Shown here one piece after another: positions 1 to 6,999 of a stretch of 64,000 bases of DNA. How positions within the stretch are numbered: the stretch's first letter is position 1; each line of letters begins with the position of its first letter. The notes below the pieces were generated by a model. It worked only from the letters and a program-made list of their open reading frames with translations. It was not told the DNA's origin and made no database searches. This DNA is from Alphaproteobacteria bacterium. GTDB taxonomy: Bacteria > Pseudomonadota > Alphaproteobacteria > RF32 > CAG-239. The position numbers and the translations under genes were made by a program. The stretch covers positions 42,844 through 106,843 of the forward strand of contig JAGAZZ010000021.1 in NCBI GenBank assembly GCA_017939155.1, in the 5' to 3' direction.

Positions 1-695
1 GAAATATTCACTTCAAAAGCTCAACCAACCAAGCGCCGCGCTATGCTGAACCGGGCTGGCCTGGGGTTGAAATGTGGGTTTGGCTGCGTTTAAAAATCAT
101 TGCAGACGTCGGCTTAATCGGGCTACCGAACGCCGGTAAATCAACATTTTTAACCGCTGTAACCAAAGCCCGTCCGAAAATTGCCGATTATCCGTTTACA
201 ACCCTGCACCCAAACTTAGGGGTCGCTTGGGTAGATAATAAAGAACTGGTTTTAGCAGACATCCCCGGACTTATTGAGGGCGCGCACGAGGGCATAGGTT
301 TAGGTGACCGCTTCTTAAAGCACGTTGAACGCTGTTCCGTCTTTCTGCACTTGCTTGATGCAACCTCAGAAAATGTTGTCAATGATTATAAAACGATTCG
401 CAAAGAATTAGAACTTTATGAACGCAAATTAGCCGACAAACCGGAAGTCATCGCCCTAAATAAAATCGATTCGCTAACCGAAGCGGAAGTAAAGAAAAAA
501 ATTAAAGCCCTATCAAAAACAACCAAATCGCCAATCTACGCAATTTCCGCTATTGCCGGCACAAACACGATTGATTGCCTGCGCGAAATCTCCCGTTTCG
601 TTCCCGCTAAAAAGAAAAAAGTTGATTCTGAAACGGTAATCGAATACAACAATGACAAACCTGAAATCAAAAAAACTTGGTCCCCGCTTGACTAA
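1..695 (+). CDS. obgE: GTPase ObgE/CgtA, 5'-truncated
   Basis: The reading frame is already open at base 3 and enters from outside the window. The first visible residues end the Obg fold and match its conserved stretch '[16 protein letters not shown]'. The GTPase domain follows: P-loop GLPNAGKS near 120-143, G3 DIPGL near 259, G4 NKID near 459 and a G5-like SAI near 550. Obg is an essential GTPase that binds the large ribosomal subunit and links ribosome assembly to growth. An ATG at 72 is internal and is not the start. The stop lies 15 bases before rsfS, so the two are probably cotranscribed, and both act on the 50S subunit. The lysine-rich C-terminal tail is short, as in many non-enteric ObgE proteins. 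Confidence 0.97.
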   Translation, partial: NIHFKSSTNQAPRYAEPGWPGVEMWVWLRLKIIADVGLIGLPNAGKSTFLTAVTKARPKIADYPFTTLHPNLGVAWVDNKELVLADIPGLIEGAHEGIGLGDRFLKHVERCSVFLHLLDATSENVVNDYKTIRKELELYERKLADKPEVIALNKIDSLTEAEVKKKIKALSKTTKSPIYAISAIAGTNTIDCLREISRFVPAKKKKVDSETVIEYNNDKPEIKKTWSPLD

Positions 696-710
696 TTTTA
701 GGAGTATAAA

Positions 711-1055
711 ATGAGCACGACAGACACAACATTGCTTAAGTTAATTGAAAAAACATTAGACGACAACAAAGCAGAAAACATCGTCACCATAGACCTCAAA
801 GGCAAAACCTCAATTGCCAACTATATGGTCATCGCCAGCGGTACATCAAACCGCCATGTTGCCGCACTTGCTGATAAGCTCAAATACACCTTAAAGCAAA
901 ACGGCTATAACACCACTTCAGAAGGTGAAGAAAATGCCAACTGGGTTCTAATCGACGCTTTTGATGTCATTGTGCACATTTTCTGTCCTGAAGTCCGCGA
1001 CTTCTACAATCTTGAAAAAATGTGGAACACCGCCGCCGAACTACGCAAAAATTAA
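711..1055 (+). CDS. rsfS: ribosomal silencing factor RsfS
   Basis: A 114-residue protein of the Iojap/RsfS family. RsfS binds L14 on the 50S subunit and blocks subunit joining when nutrients are scarce. The sequence shows family signatures: 'IVTIDLKGKTSIANYMVIASGTSNRHV' near residues 25-50 (shown here as one motif region), the 'NWVLIDAFDVIVHIF' strand and the 'RDFYNLEKMW' C-terminal motif. The ATG at 711 follows AGGAG with good spacing. It lies directly behind obgE, a common bacterial pairing of ribosome-associated factors. Length is normal for the family. Confidence 0.96.
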   Translation: MSTTDTTLLKLIEKTLDDNKAENIVTIDLKGKTSIANYMVIASGTSNRHVAALADKLKYTLKQNGYNTTSEGEENANWVLIDAFDVIVHIFCPEVRDFYNLEKMWNTAAELRKN

Positions 1056-1144
1056 GTTTATTATCGACAAGCTCAAAAAAAACTTGATTTATTATTTTTT
1101 AGCGTGTATCAAGAACAGCGTAATCAAAAAACGATTACACAAAT

Positions 1145-1220
1145 AGGGGTATAGCTCAGTTGGTAGAGCACCGGTCTCCAAAACCGGGTGTCGTGAGTTC
1201 GAATCTTACTGCCCCTGCCA
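1145..1220 (+). tRNA. trnW: tRNA-Trp (anticodon CCA), CCA end encoded
   Basis: A 76-base cloverleaf. The acceptor stem AGGGGTA pairs with TGCCCCT, followed by G and an encoded CCA. The anticodon stem CCGGT/ACCGG encloses loop CTCCAAA with CCA at 1178-1180. The T arm is GTGAG-TTCGAAT-CTTAC. In many Proteobacteria tRNA-Trp sits immediately before secE-nusG; here secE is 5.8 kb away, past an accessory region. The last 18 bases (1203-1220) recur downstream at 1379 and 4924 with one mismatch each. Confidence 0.97.
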
Positions 1221-1222
1221 CT

Positions 1223-1251
1223 AAAAAAGCCACCTTCAAGGTGGTTTTTTT
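1223..1251 (+). terminator. intrinsic terminator after tRNA-Trp
   Basis: The stem CCACCT/AGGTGG is followed by seven T residues. It directly follows the tRNA CCA end, so it probably ends the obgE-rsfS-tRNA transcript. Confidence 0.85.
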
Positions 1252-1254
1252 AAT

Positions 1255-1396
1255 GGCATTTAGGGACAGTTGATGAGAACTCACGAAGAAGTGAGTTCGA
1301 CCAGGAGGATAAGGCGGACGGAAGAACGCCGGTCAGCATAGCTGATATCCGACGCAGCGGCGAAGCAAAGTGTAGCCAATCTTACTACCCCTGCCA
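1255..1396 (+). repeat. tRNA-tail repeat, copy A1
   Basis: A 142-base unit repeated at 1431-1571 and, degenerate, at 4864-4959. It contains the perfect hairpin GAACTCAC/GTGAGTTC (1277-1298). Its right half reads GTGAGTTCGA, as in the tRNA T arm, then about 78 unrelated bases, then ATCTTACTACCCCTGCCA (1379-1396), which is 17/18 identical to the 3' end of tRNA-Trp. It therefore looks like a tRNA 3' part split in the T loop by an insert. The insert contains TCAGC-ATA-GCTGA. No coding potential is seen. Confidence 0.85.
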
Positions 1397-1403
1397 ATAA
1401 AGA

Positions 1404-1428
1404 AGTCCGCTTTATGCGGGCTTTTTTG
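1404..1428 (+). terminator. terminator hairpin after repeat A1
   Basis: AGTCCGC/GCGGGCT with one G-T pair, followed by a T run. It sits at the same distance from the tRNA-like tail as the true tRNA terminator, but its stem sequence differs. Confidence 0.75.
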
Positions 1429-1430
1429 TT

Positions 1431-1571
1431 GGCATTTAGGGGAAGTTGATGAGAACTCACGAAAAAGTGAGTTCGACAAGGAGGATAAGGCAGACGGAAG
1501 TATGCCGGTCAGCATAGCTGATATCCGACGCAGCGGCGTAGCAAAGCGTAGCCAATCGTCTGCCCCTGCCA
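1431..1571 (+). repeat. tRNA-tail repeat, copy A2
   Basis: A second direct copy of the A unit, about 175 bases downstream of A1. The hairpin GAACTCAC/GTGAGTTC (1453-1474) and the core segment up to 'gcagcggcg' are nearly identical to A1. The tail has changed to CGTCTGCCCCTGCCA. Its CGTCTGCC is exactly complementary to GGCAGACG at the left of the insert, so this copy can fold into a closed long-range stem that A1 cannot form. Confidence 0.85.
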
Positions 1572-1579
1572 CTCAAGAT

Positions 1580-1606
1580 AAGCCGTCCGAAAGGGCGGTT
1601 TTTTCT
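1580..1606 (+). terminator. terminator hairpin after repeat A2
   Basis: CCGTCC-GAAA-GGGCGG with a GNRA tetraloop followed by TTTTTT. This is the third such hairpin placed just after a tRNA-like tail. Confidence 0.75.
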
Positions 1607-1608
1607 TT

Positions 1609-1680
1609 ATAAATCAATAACTTAATCGAGTCCGTGTGAGGCACTGCCATCAGAGCCATTTTTGGGTGGTTACACGGACT
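1609..1680 (+). repeat. module repeat B1
   Basis: 'ATAAATCAATAACTTAA' begins a block shared with 2570-2642. It contains the inverted repeat AGTCCGTGT ... ACACGGACT (about 55 bases across). With the minus-strand terminator that follows, it borders the 3' side of the gene at 1841-2410. Bases 1681-1774 show nothing else recognisable. Confidence 0.7.
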
Positions 1681-1774
1681 ATCCCAGATGAAATCCTTTG
1701 TTTTACAAGCATTTAATGCGGTTTGAATCCTATCGGGTTTCGGGAAAAGTGAATTTGTCGATTTGGGGATTTTT

Positions 1775-1811
1775 ATAAAAGAAAAGCCCTCACAGCAATA
1801 AGTTGTGAGGG
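1775..1811 (-). terminator. terminator of the 1841-2410 gene
   Basis: On the minus strand CCCTCACA and TGTGAGGG form a stem followed by a CTTTTCTTTT tract. It lies 30 bases past the stop of the minus-strand gene. Confidence 0.7.
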
Positions 1812-1840
1812 TTTGAGGATAGAATACATAAATCTGAATT

Positions 1841-2410
1841 TTAAGGTTTTTGGCTTACACTATCGGTGTCTATACCTTTCCAATAACAGTTTACCGTGTG
1901 GGTAACATCGGTTGCAGATGTAATCCGAAGATTTTTTCCATTAAATTCAGCACATACTGGCATTCCGATAATTTCACTCAAAGATTTCATTTCTTTCACA
2001 ACATCAGAAATCTCCGAACCGGAAGACGGCTCAACAATCACTTCACGGAAGCATTCACCTATTCGGAACGGCGTGTAGAATTCTTTCATTTTTTCGATGA
2101 TTAGCTTTGGCTCTATATTATCATATCCTAGAAAGTATCCTGATGTACAATGTGCTTGAAAAGAATCAAAAAGACACATGCTGTGCATAGTATTGCTGGT
2201 AAAGACCACAAACTTGTTGTTTTTACCAATCGCAATCAACTCTACATCCAAGGCGCTAACACCGGAGTGGTGGGCAACAGTCGCGACAATATCCGAGGTT
2301 ACAAGGAAAAATGTTTCCCAATCTGAGTAATTTTCCTGAATTCTTGCGATAACAAATTGATTGCTAAAATCAAGAGTGACATTTACATTGTTAATTTTAG
2401 TTGTTTTCAT
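1841..2410 (-). CDS. island protein of unknown function, 189 residues
   Basis: I do not recognise this protein. It is soluble, with no signal peptide or membrane segment. Its C-terminal part (about residues 120-182) aligns without large gaps to the 69-residue product of 5088-5297: 'KEMKSLSEIIGMPV' against 'QEIKSLIEIIGKPV', then 'FNGKNLRITSAT' against 'FKGKTIQITSTT'. This defines a domain of about 55 residues. No Shine-Dalgarno site precedes the ATG; the leader is AT-rich. The gene is flanked by repeats B1 and C1 and has its own minus-strand terminator, so it behaves as a self-contained cassette in the tRNA-Trp island. Confidence 0.75.
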   Translation of the reverse strand: MKTTKINNVNVTLDFSNQFVIARIQENYSDWETFFLVTSDIVATVAHHSGVSALDVELIAIGKNNKFVVFTSNTMHSMCLFDSFQAHCTSGYFLGYDNIEPKLIIEKMKEFYTPFRIGECFREVIVEPSSGSEISDVVKEMKSLSEIIGMPVCAEFNGKNLRITSATDVTHTVNCYWKGIDTDSVSQKP

Positions 2411-2500
2411 AATTTGTAGTATTTTAATAGTTAAACATAATTGTATAATTTTTTTGTATGATATTGTTTTTTTTTGAAAAGTAAAGGATTTATTACGGTG

Positions 2501-2536
2501 AATAGTCTGTGGATTGCCCTATGCGCCCTGCCACTC
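2501..2536 (+). repeat. module repeat C1 with tRNA-like tail
   Basis: 'AGTCTGTGGATTGCCCTATG' followed by CGCCCTGCCACT. The segment recurs at 3064-3098 and, more degenerate, near 8296-8335. Its end again resembles the GCCCCTGCCACT end of tRNA-Trp. It lies upstream of the minus-strand gene 1841-2410. Confidence 0.65.
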
Positions 2537-2541
2537 AAGAT

Positions 2542-2567
2542 AAAGGCGCTGGAAAGCGTCTTTTTTT
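2542..2567 (+). terminator. terminator hairpin after repeat C1
   Basis: GGCGCT-GGAA-AGCGTC followed by seven T. It has the same placement behind a tRNA-like tail as at 1404 and 1580, with a different stem sequence. Confidence 0.7.
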
Positions 2568-2569
2568 AT

Positions 2570-2642
2570 TATAAATCAATAACTTAACTGAGTCCGCGTG
2601 AGCCGTGCCAAATGAGGCTGTTTTTGGATAGTTATACGGACT
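2570..2642 (+). repeat. module repeat B2
   Basis: A second copy of block B: 'ATAAATCAATAACTTAA' and the inverted repeat AGTCCGCGT ... ATACGGACT, which keeps most pairing despite changes in both arms. The order tail-terminator-B repeats that at 1571-1680. Confidence 0.65.
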
Positions 2643-2704
2643 AATATTTTTGAGAGTCCTTGTTTTTCAAAGTATTAAGCTGTTGGGAGAAATTTTAGCA
2701 TTTG

Positions 2705-2747
2705 GGAATTTATAAAAGAAAACCCTTGAAACGAGATGTTTCAAGGG
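2705..2747 (-). terminator. orphan minus-strand terminator in decayed module
   Basis: A perfect 10-bp stem CCCTTGAAAC/GTTTCAAGGG, followed on the minus strand by TTTTCTTTTAT. It sits where the intact module has the terminator of gene 1841-2410, but no open gene precedes it. Confidence 0.65.
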
Positions 2748-3063
2748 AAAGAAAATAAGAAATTGCGGCTTCCATGCAAATCAAGTATTCTTTTTTATGA
2801 TTACCTAATATCAATCTTGCTCTTTTGATTGTCACTTCCAACAATTAAGACCTCAATACAATTCGTCTAGAGCCTCTTTATGCTTTTTCGAAATTAATCC
2901 GACGGACTTGCCAAACCTTTTTGAGGGTGGAGTTAATGAATTGTTTGATTAACAAGAGAGATTGGAGTAATCTATATATGTTTATATGATAATATCTTAG
3001 TAATTAATTTGTATGTATCTTTTACACCAAGACAGACTTAAAAGTCAATGTTTATTTAGAGCA
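2748..3063. other. non-coding stretch, probably a decayed module gene
   Basis: This interval sits between an orphan minus-strand terminator and repeat C2, the position of the gene in the intact module at 1841-2410. All frames contain several stops. The longest minus-strand remnant is about 27 codons (ending 'KKHKEALDELY'), and I cannot align it to either paralogue. From 3099 to 3195 only AT-rich sequence is seen. Confidence 0.45.
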
Positions 3064-3098
3064 ACTAGTCCGAGGATTGCACTATGTGCCCTGCCACT
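3064..3098 (+). repeat. module repeat C2 with tRNA-like tail
   Basis: 'CTAGTCCGAGGATTGCACTA' followed by TGTGCCCTGCCACT, matching C1 at about 28 of 34 positions. Unlike the others, no terminator hairpin follows. Confidence 0.6.
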
Positions 3099-3195
3099 AA
3101 CGATGATTTATTTTTGTTCAATCGATTAAACACACTAAGAAAACAGCTTGTAAAACAAACCTCGTAACAACACCCACAAAAAACAAAAAATTATT

Positions 3196-4734
3196 TTATT
3201 TCAGATTGTTGGCAATAGCATCCAATGAATTAAGAAAAGAATCTTGTTGAAGACTGTTATCCTCATACATAAAATCGTCATCATCGGTGTCAATATCGTC
3301 AACTCCAATACTATCGCTCTCTAAATCGAGCTCATCAAAATCAGAATCTATTTCTGCTTTATTTCTAATCATTTTCATTAATGCAGCGTTAAACTCCTCT
3401 TTGGTCAGGCAATCAAACCGTTGTTTAGACATTTGGATGTATCTCTCTTCTTCCATTGCAAGTTCTTCGGCAGATAGTTCTCTATTTTCTTTTTGAGCGT
3501 CTGTTTTTAACACATTTATATATTCTTCTTTACTGATGCAGTTGTCTTTATTGGCATCATATTCAGAAAACATTTCCGCAGAATCCGCTGAAACGAGAAT
3601 TGTCTTTAGCAAATTTTCCATAAATATTTCATATTTTTGTTTGAAAGTCTGACGGTTGACAGGTGGTTGTTCTAACGCTTCATCTAACAGTTTACGCATT
3701 ATTTGAATAACAAATTTTTTTAGTTCATCTCCATTCAGTTGATTATCGTGATTAATATCATGCTCATCAAAAAGTTCAAAAGCAAGCTGTTCTTGTTGTT
3801 CGGTTATTTCTGGAATGGCGGCAATATCTTTTTTGGTAATGATAGCGTCGTAAGGAAGTTCATCAAACATATTACCTAAATCTTCTTCCATCACGCGAAA
3901 TGCCGGGGCTGTCATATTTTTCATTATTCTTTTCTTATGAGCATCAGAATTGTATGAGGGGCTTTCGCCATTTGCGATATTTTTAAACTCGGAAGACAAA
4001 TCATTCAATGTATCAAACAAACCATCAACCATCTCTGTACCTGCTTTATAGTATTTATCTTCTTTTATGCCTGCAATATATTCCTCTTTGGTCAGGCAAT
4101 CAGGATTTTTCTTGGAAAATGTATCAAAAGCTTCTTCATCTACCATATCTTCACGAGTCAGACAATTATCGTGGTCAAAATCCGCATCGTCATACGAAGC
4201 TTCGAGCAGAGCATCCCTTATTTTTATAGTTTGTTCACGCATATAGTTCATCATAAGAGAAGGGTCATCTTTGAATTTTTCGTCCATATCCATCATTTCA
4301 AACATCATATTAGCCTTAGCCTCAGCGGTTTCAATTGAGACTTTTAGACCTTTGAGATTGAGCAGATAATTCTCGAATTCTTCTTTAGTAAGACAATCCG
4401 GAACGTGCGCAATGGTTTTGAACAATTTGGGAGCGCTTTTTTGCAAAAAAATCGTTTGAAATTCGCTGACAGAAAGACAATTATCTTTATTGCTGTTTGC
4501 CATGTCAAAAACAGCGGCGGCTGAGTTCTTTACTTTTTGTGTTATATCGGCACGCATTTTCTTTTTTTCTTGTTCAAATTTGGCAAGAGCTTCTTGTTGC
4601 TTTTGTTTTCTCTCTTGTTCCCATTGAACTTTCATTTTTTCAAAGTCATAATCCGGCGGAGTTGTATTTTGGCTATAGACAGTAAAGCTAAAAAAGAAGC
4701 TACATACAAAGAGAAATAAAATAGATTTTTTCAT
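3196..4734 (-). CDS. secreted EF-hand repeat protein
   Basis: I chose the ATG at 4734: TTTTAGGAT lies just upstream and a signal peptide follows (MKKSILFLFVCSFFF..., likely cut after VYSQ). A long charged helix comes next, then EF-hand loops: NSNKDNCLSVSE, DFDHDNCLTRED, DINHDNQLNGDE and DANKDNCISKEE. Three of the four have Cys where canonical loops have Gly at position 6-7. Degenerate partners with a shared '(P/F)DCLTKEE(F/Y)' follow three of them. Paired calcium-binding loops in an exported protein suggest a periplasmic or surface calcium-dependent role. The C-terminal tail is very acidic (DIDTDDDDFMYED). No partner gene is apparent. It is an accessory gene within the tRNA-Trp island. Confidence 0.85.
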   Translation of the reverse strand: MKKSILFLFVCSFFFSFTVYSQNTTPPDYDFEKMKVQWEQERKQKQQEALAKFEQEKKKMRADITQKVKNSAAAVFDMANSNKDNCLSVSEFQTIFLQKSAPKLFKTIAHVPDCLTKEEFENYLLNLKGLKVSIETAEAKANMMFEMMDMDEKFKDDPSLMMNYMREQTIKIRDALLEASYDDADFDHDNCLTREDMVDEEAFDTFSKKNPDCLTKEEYIAGIKEDKYYKAGTEMVDGLFDTLNDLSSEFKNIANGESPSYNSDAHKKRIMKNMTAPAFRVMEEDLGNMFDELPYDAIITKKDIAAIPEITEQQEQLAFELFDEHDINHDNQLNGDELKKFVIQIMRKLLDEALEQPPVNRQTFKQKYEIFMENLLKTILVSADSAEMFSEYDANKDNCISKEEYINVLKTDAQKENRELSAEELAMEEERYIQMSKQRFDCLTKEEFNAALMKMIRNKAEIDSDFDELDLESDSIGVDDIDTDDDDFMYEDNSLQQDSFLNSLDAIANNLK

Positions 4735-4863
4735 AGTAATCCTAAAATAAATGTTATTTCCCAATTTAGGCACGACTTATTTTAAGATATGGTTAACATC
4801 AAACTATTTTTGCGAACCGAACGGATAATATAGTTTAAGGTTAGTTGTTCACGCAAAGCACAA

Positions 4864-4959
4864 TTAGGAGAATAAGACAAACAGCAAAGCGTCAATCAGC
4901 TATCCGACGCAGCGGCAGAGCCAATCTTACTGCCCCTACCATCAAAGAAGTCCGCTTTA
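4864..4959 (+). repeat. tRNA-tail repeat, degenerate copy A3
   Basis: It matches the right half of A1: 'AGGAGAATAAG...', 'ATCCGACGCAGCGGC', then ATCTTACTGCCCCTACCA (4924-4941; 17/18 with the tRNA-Trp end) and AAAGAAGTCCGCTTTA as after A1. The copy stops where the inverted repeat at 4961 begins, so it was probably interrupted there. Confidence 0.75.
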
Positions 4960-4960
4960 C

Positions 4961-4990
4961 TGAACTGTCCCCAAAAAGTTGAACAGTTCA
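4961..4990. repeat. inverted repeat resembling an insertion-sequence end
   Basis: TGAACTGT ... ACAGTTCA forms an 8-bp palindrome around CCCCAAAAAGTTGA. The left end TGAACTGTCCCCAAAAAGTT is reminiscent of IS3-family termini, but no transposase is present, so a solo remnant is the most that can be claimed. Confidence 0.4.
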
Positions 4991-5024
4991 TTTTACAGGC
5001 TCTTTGCAAATTTGAAGAATCTTA

Positions 5025-5062
5025 TAAAAAAATCCCTCACAACATCAAATTGTAAGGGATTT
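5025..5062 (-). terminator. terminator of the 5088-5297 gene
   Basis: On the minus strand ATCCCTTACAA pairs with TTGTGAGGGAT (one mismatch) and is followed by TTTTTT. It corresponds to the terminator at 1775-1811 in the first module. Confidence 0.7.
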
Positions 5063-5087
5063 TTTAAATACGGCAACAAAGTTTTCT

Positions 5088-5297
5088 TCAAGACTGTTTG
5101 CGCCCCACTCTCTTCCAAAACTCCACCACTTTATATGCCGGAGTAGTAGATGTAATTTGAATTGTCTTTCCTTTAAAATTGACATATACAGGCTTTCCGA
5201 TAATCTCGATTAAAGATTTTATTTCTTGGACAGCATCAAAAGAACCCTCAGAAAGGTCAATAACAATTTTACGAAGACATTTGAATTCTTTTTCCAT
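5088..5297 (-). CDS. short paralogue of the island protein, 69 residues
   Basis: Its function is unknown. Nearly the whole protein aligns to residues about 120-182 of the 189-residue product of 1841-2410: 'CLRKIVIDLSEGS' with 'CFREVIVEPSSGS', 'EIKSLIEIIGKPV' with 'EMKSLSEIIGMPV'. It is either a free-standing single-domain form or a truncation of the longer gene. It starts 22 bases after the stop of the repeat protein at 5320-6177 and is probably its operon partner. No Shine-Dalgarno site is visible. The reading frame is intact and has its own terminator, which favours expression. Confidence 0.65.
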   Translation of the reverse strand: MEKEFKCLRKIVIDLSEGSFDAVQEIKSLIEIIGKPVYVNFKGKTIQITSTTPAYKVVEFWKRVGRKQS

Positions 5298-5319
5298 AAT
5301 AATTATTTTTTTATTACAC

Positions 5320-6177
5320 CTACGCTTTTACATTATTCAAAATATAAAGGCGCATTAACCTTTTTGCATACGGAAGCACTAACATTTTAAGAAGCGTTTT
5401 GGGATAAATCTTTACCTTCGATAAAATAAGCACTTCCAACAATTCCTTTGTGTGCGGCAATTTAAACAGCTTTAGTTGCCCCGCTTTAGACAGCCCATGT
5501 TTTGAGATATACTTTTTCAACTCATCTTTGGTTAATGGCATCTCAAGCAATTTCAGCTCTGGCTCCTCAGAAATCCCATAGCGAACAGCATATTCAAACA
5601 CAAACTCTTTTGCGTATGGCTGCTCAAACATCTTGAGTTCAACAACATAAGCAAAACGCCTGTACTCGATATACCTTTTCACCATCTCACAAGCATTAGG
5701 CAACTCAAACAGCTTAAGTTGCGCCTCTATGCAAAAATTTCGTTCACACAGATACCAAGTCATCACTTGCAACGCATTCGGCAATTCAAGCATTTTAAGC
5801 TGAACAGCCTCACTACAGACCCATTCTGAAAAATAAAAATCATGCAACTCACTAAAATCAGGAAGCGACAACAATTTCAACACAGCCTCATCACAAAGAG
5901 GATGTTCTGAAATATAAACCCTCACCAATTGCTCTGCATTAGACAACATAAAGAAAGTCAGTTGCAACTTTTCTGAGAATGTGACTTCCTTTAGCAAGGA
6001 CTTTGCATAGGGCTGCTCAAGCAGTTTAATCTTAGCTCGGTCACAAAGTTCCCAACAAGATAAATAAACACGCAACAACTCTTTTGCATCCGGCAAATCA
6101 AACAAACGCATTTGGTCTTCTTCATCTAAAGATGTTCCACACCGAACACGCGACCTAAGAATAAATTTTTCAAACAT
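5320..6177 (-). CDS. 27-residue tandem-repeat protein
   Basis: A 285-residue protein made almost entirely of about ten tandem units of 27 residues. The consensus is '(Q)LKLFELPNAKELxxxYI' followed by 'xxxxLCxEA'. Clear units include EAQLKLFELPNACEMVKRYI, ELKMFEQPYAKEFVFEYA and QLKLFKLPHTKELLEVLI. The pattern of hydrophobic positions and a fixed 'LP.A' turn suggests an alpha-helical solenoid, a typical protein-binding scaffold. There is no signal peptide. I do not recognise the repeat as a named family. The leader is AT-rich with no Shine-Dalgarno site. The gene precedes the small module protein at 5088-5297 and probably shares its transcript. Confidence 0.8.
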   Translation of the reverse strand: MFEKFILRSRVRCGTSLDEEDQMRLFDLPDAKELLRVYLSCWELCDRAKIKLLEQPYAKSLLKEVTFSEKLQLTFFMLSNAEQLVRVYISEHPLCDEAVLKLLSLPDFSELHDFYFSEWVCSEAVQLKMLELPNALQVMTWYLCERNFCIEAQLKLFELPNACEMVKRYIEYRRFAYVVELKMFEQPYAKEFVFEYAVRYGISEEPELKLLEMPLTKDELKKYISKHGLSKAGQLKLFKLPHTKELLEVLILSKVKIYPKTLLKMLVLPYAKRLMRLYILNNVKA

Positions 6178-6256
6178 AATAACAAAGATTTAAATTAATA
6201 ATACATTTTCAATCTTTGCATATCATAAAATTAAGCTTATTGCAATAACTTTTTTT

Positions 6257-6787
6257 CTAAGATATTTTTGTGATATATTGCGGTAAAATAACCCCTCCTT
6301 TGATAACAACCAAGTAATACGGCACAACCGAAAAACGCAATCCTAATTTTTCATCACAAACCGACCAGTCCACGGGAGTTGTATCAATATCATAAATCGA
6401 AGCCAATTTAACCAACCGCTCATCAACATCTTGCGGTAAATTTTTATCCAAATCTGGACGGATTGCAGGGCTAACATAAACAGCGTCAATCCACCCGTCT
6501 TTCTCCAAAGCCTCCAAATCAATTGAAAATAAATCCGCATTCTCAATAAACGGCTTAAACATATTAACACTTTTATCTGTCCATTGTATCGGCTCAGAAA
6601 ATCCGCGTATGGCGCGGCTCCTCCCCTCAAAACACCTCTCAAACCACCTGACCACCCCTTCGTGTGTCGTTTCACCACCGCTACGCTTGTAATAATAGCG
6701 TAAATCCGCCTTAGGATTTTTAGCAAATGATAAAATCCCCTCGCTTAACGCATTATTGCCCTTTTCAATATAATGATACAATTTCAT
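6257..6787 (-). CDS. hypothetical protein, 176 residues
   Basis: I do not recognise the family. It begins MKLYHYIEKGNNALSEGILS and has no signal peptide or membrane segment. It contains aromatic and acidic patches (RYYYKRSGGETTHEG, PAIRPDLDKNLPQDV) and a hydrophobic C-terminal strand (YYLVVIKGGVILPQY). The ATG at 6787 has a GGGAGA ribosome site, unlike the other island genes upstream. It is the last gene of the accessory region before secE. A second frame over the same region (6343-6726) is a shadow. Confidence 0.7.
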   Translation of the reverse strand: MKLYHYIEKGNNALSEGILSFAKNPKADLRYYYKRSGGETTHEGVVRWFERCFEGRSRAIRGFSEPIQWTDKSVNMFKPFIENADLFSIDLEALEKDGWIDAVYVSPAIRPDLDKNLPQDVDERLVKLASIYDIDTTPVDWSVCDEKLGLRFSVVPYYLVVIKGGVILPQYITKIS

Positions 6788-6999
6788 ATAAAATCTCCCT
6801 ATTTTGCCAATAAAAAAATTTTATCTCAAAAATTTTCTCAGTCAAGAGATTATCCTGCAAAGCAAAAATATAGTTATTGACATCCAAAAAATAATTTAAT
6901 ATGTTGATACCCAACGAGATAGAAAGCATTAAAAATTTACTCCCGTAAACAAACAATGTTATCTATCGATTTAATCAATCTTTTTGAAATGGTATAGCT

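Noticed and set aside
1333..1572. Open frame on the minus strand across repeats A1 and A2
   Set aside because: It arises from the repeated, structured sequence. There is no ribosome site and the frame follows the repeat.
1609..2642. Integron-like cassette array with attC sites
   Set aside because: Small genes with flanking inverted repeats suggested it, but the arms (AGTCCGTGT/ACACGGACT) lack the RYYYAAC/GTTRRRY core sites and no integron integrase is present.
4961..4990. Complete insertion sequence
   Set aside because: Only a short palindrome resembling an IS3-type end is seen. There is no second end and no transposase.
6765..6956. 63-codon frame on the minus strand
   Set aside because: It overlaps the well-supported start of the 6257-6787 gene, has no ribosome site and shows AT-driven composition.
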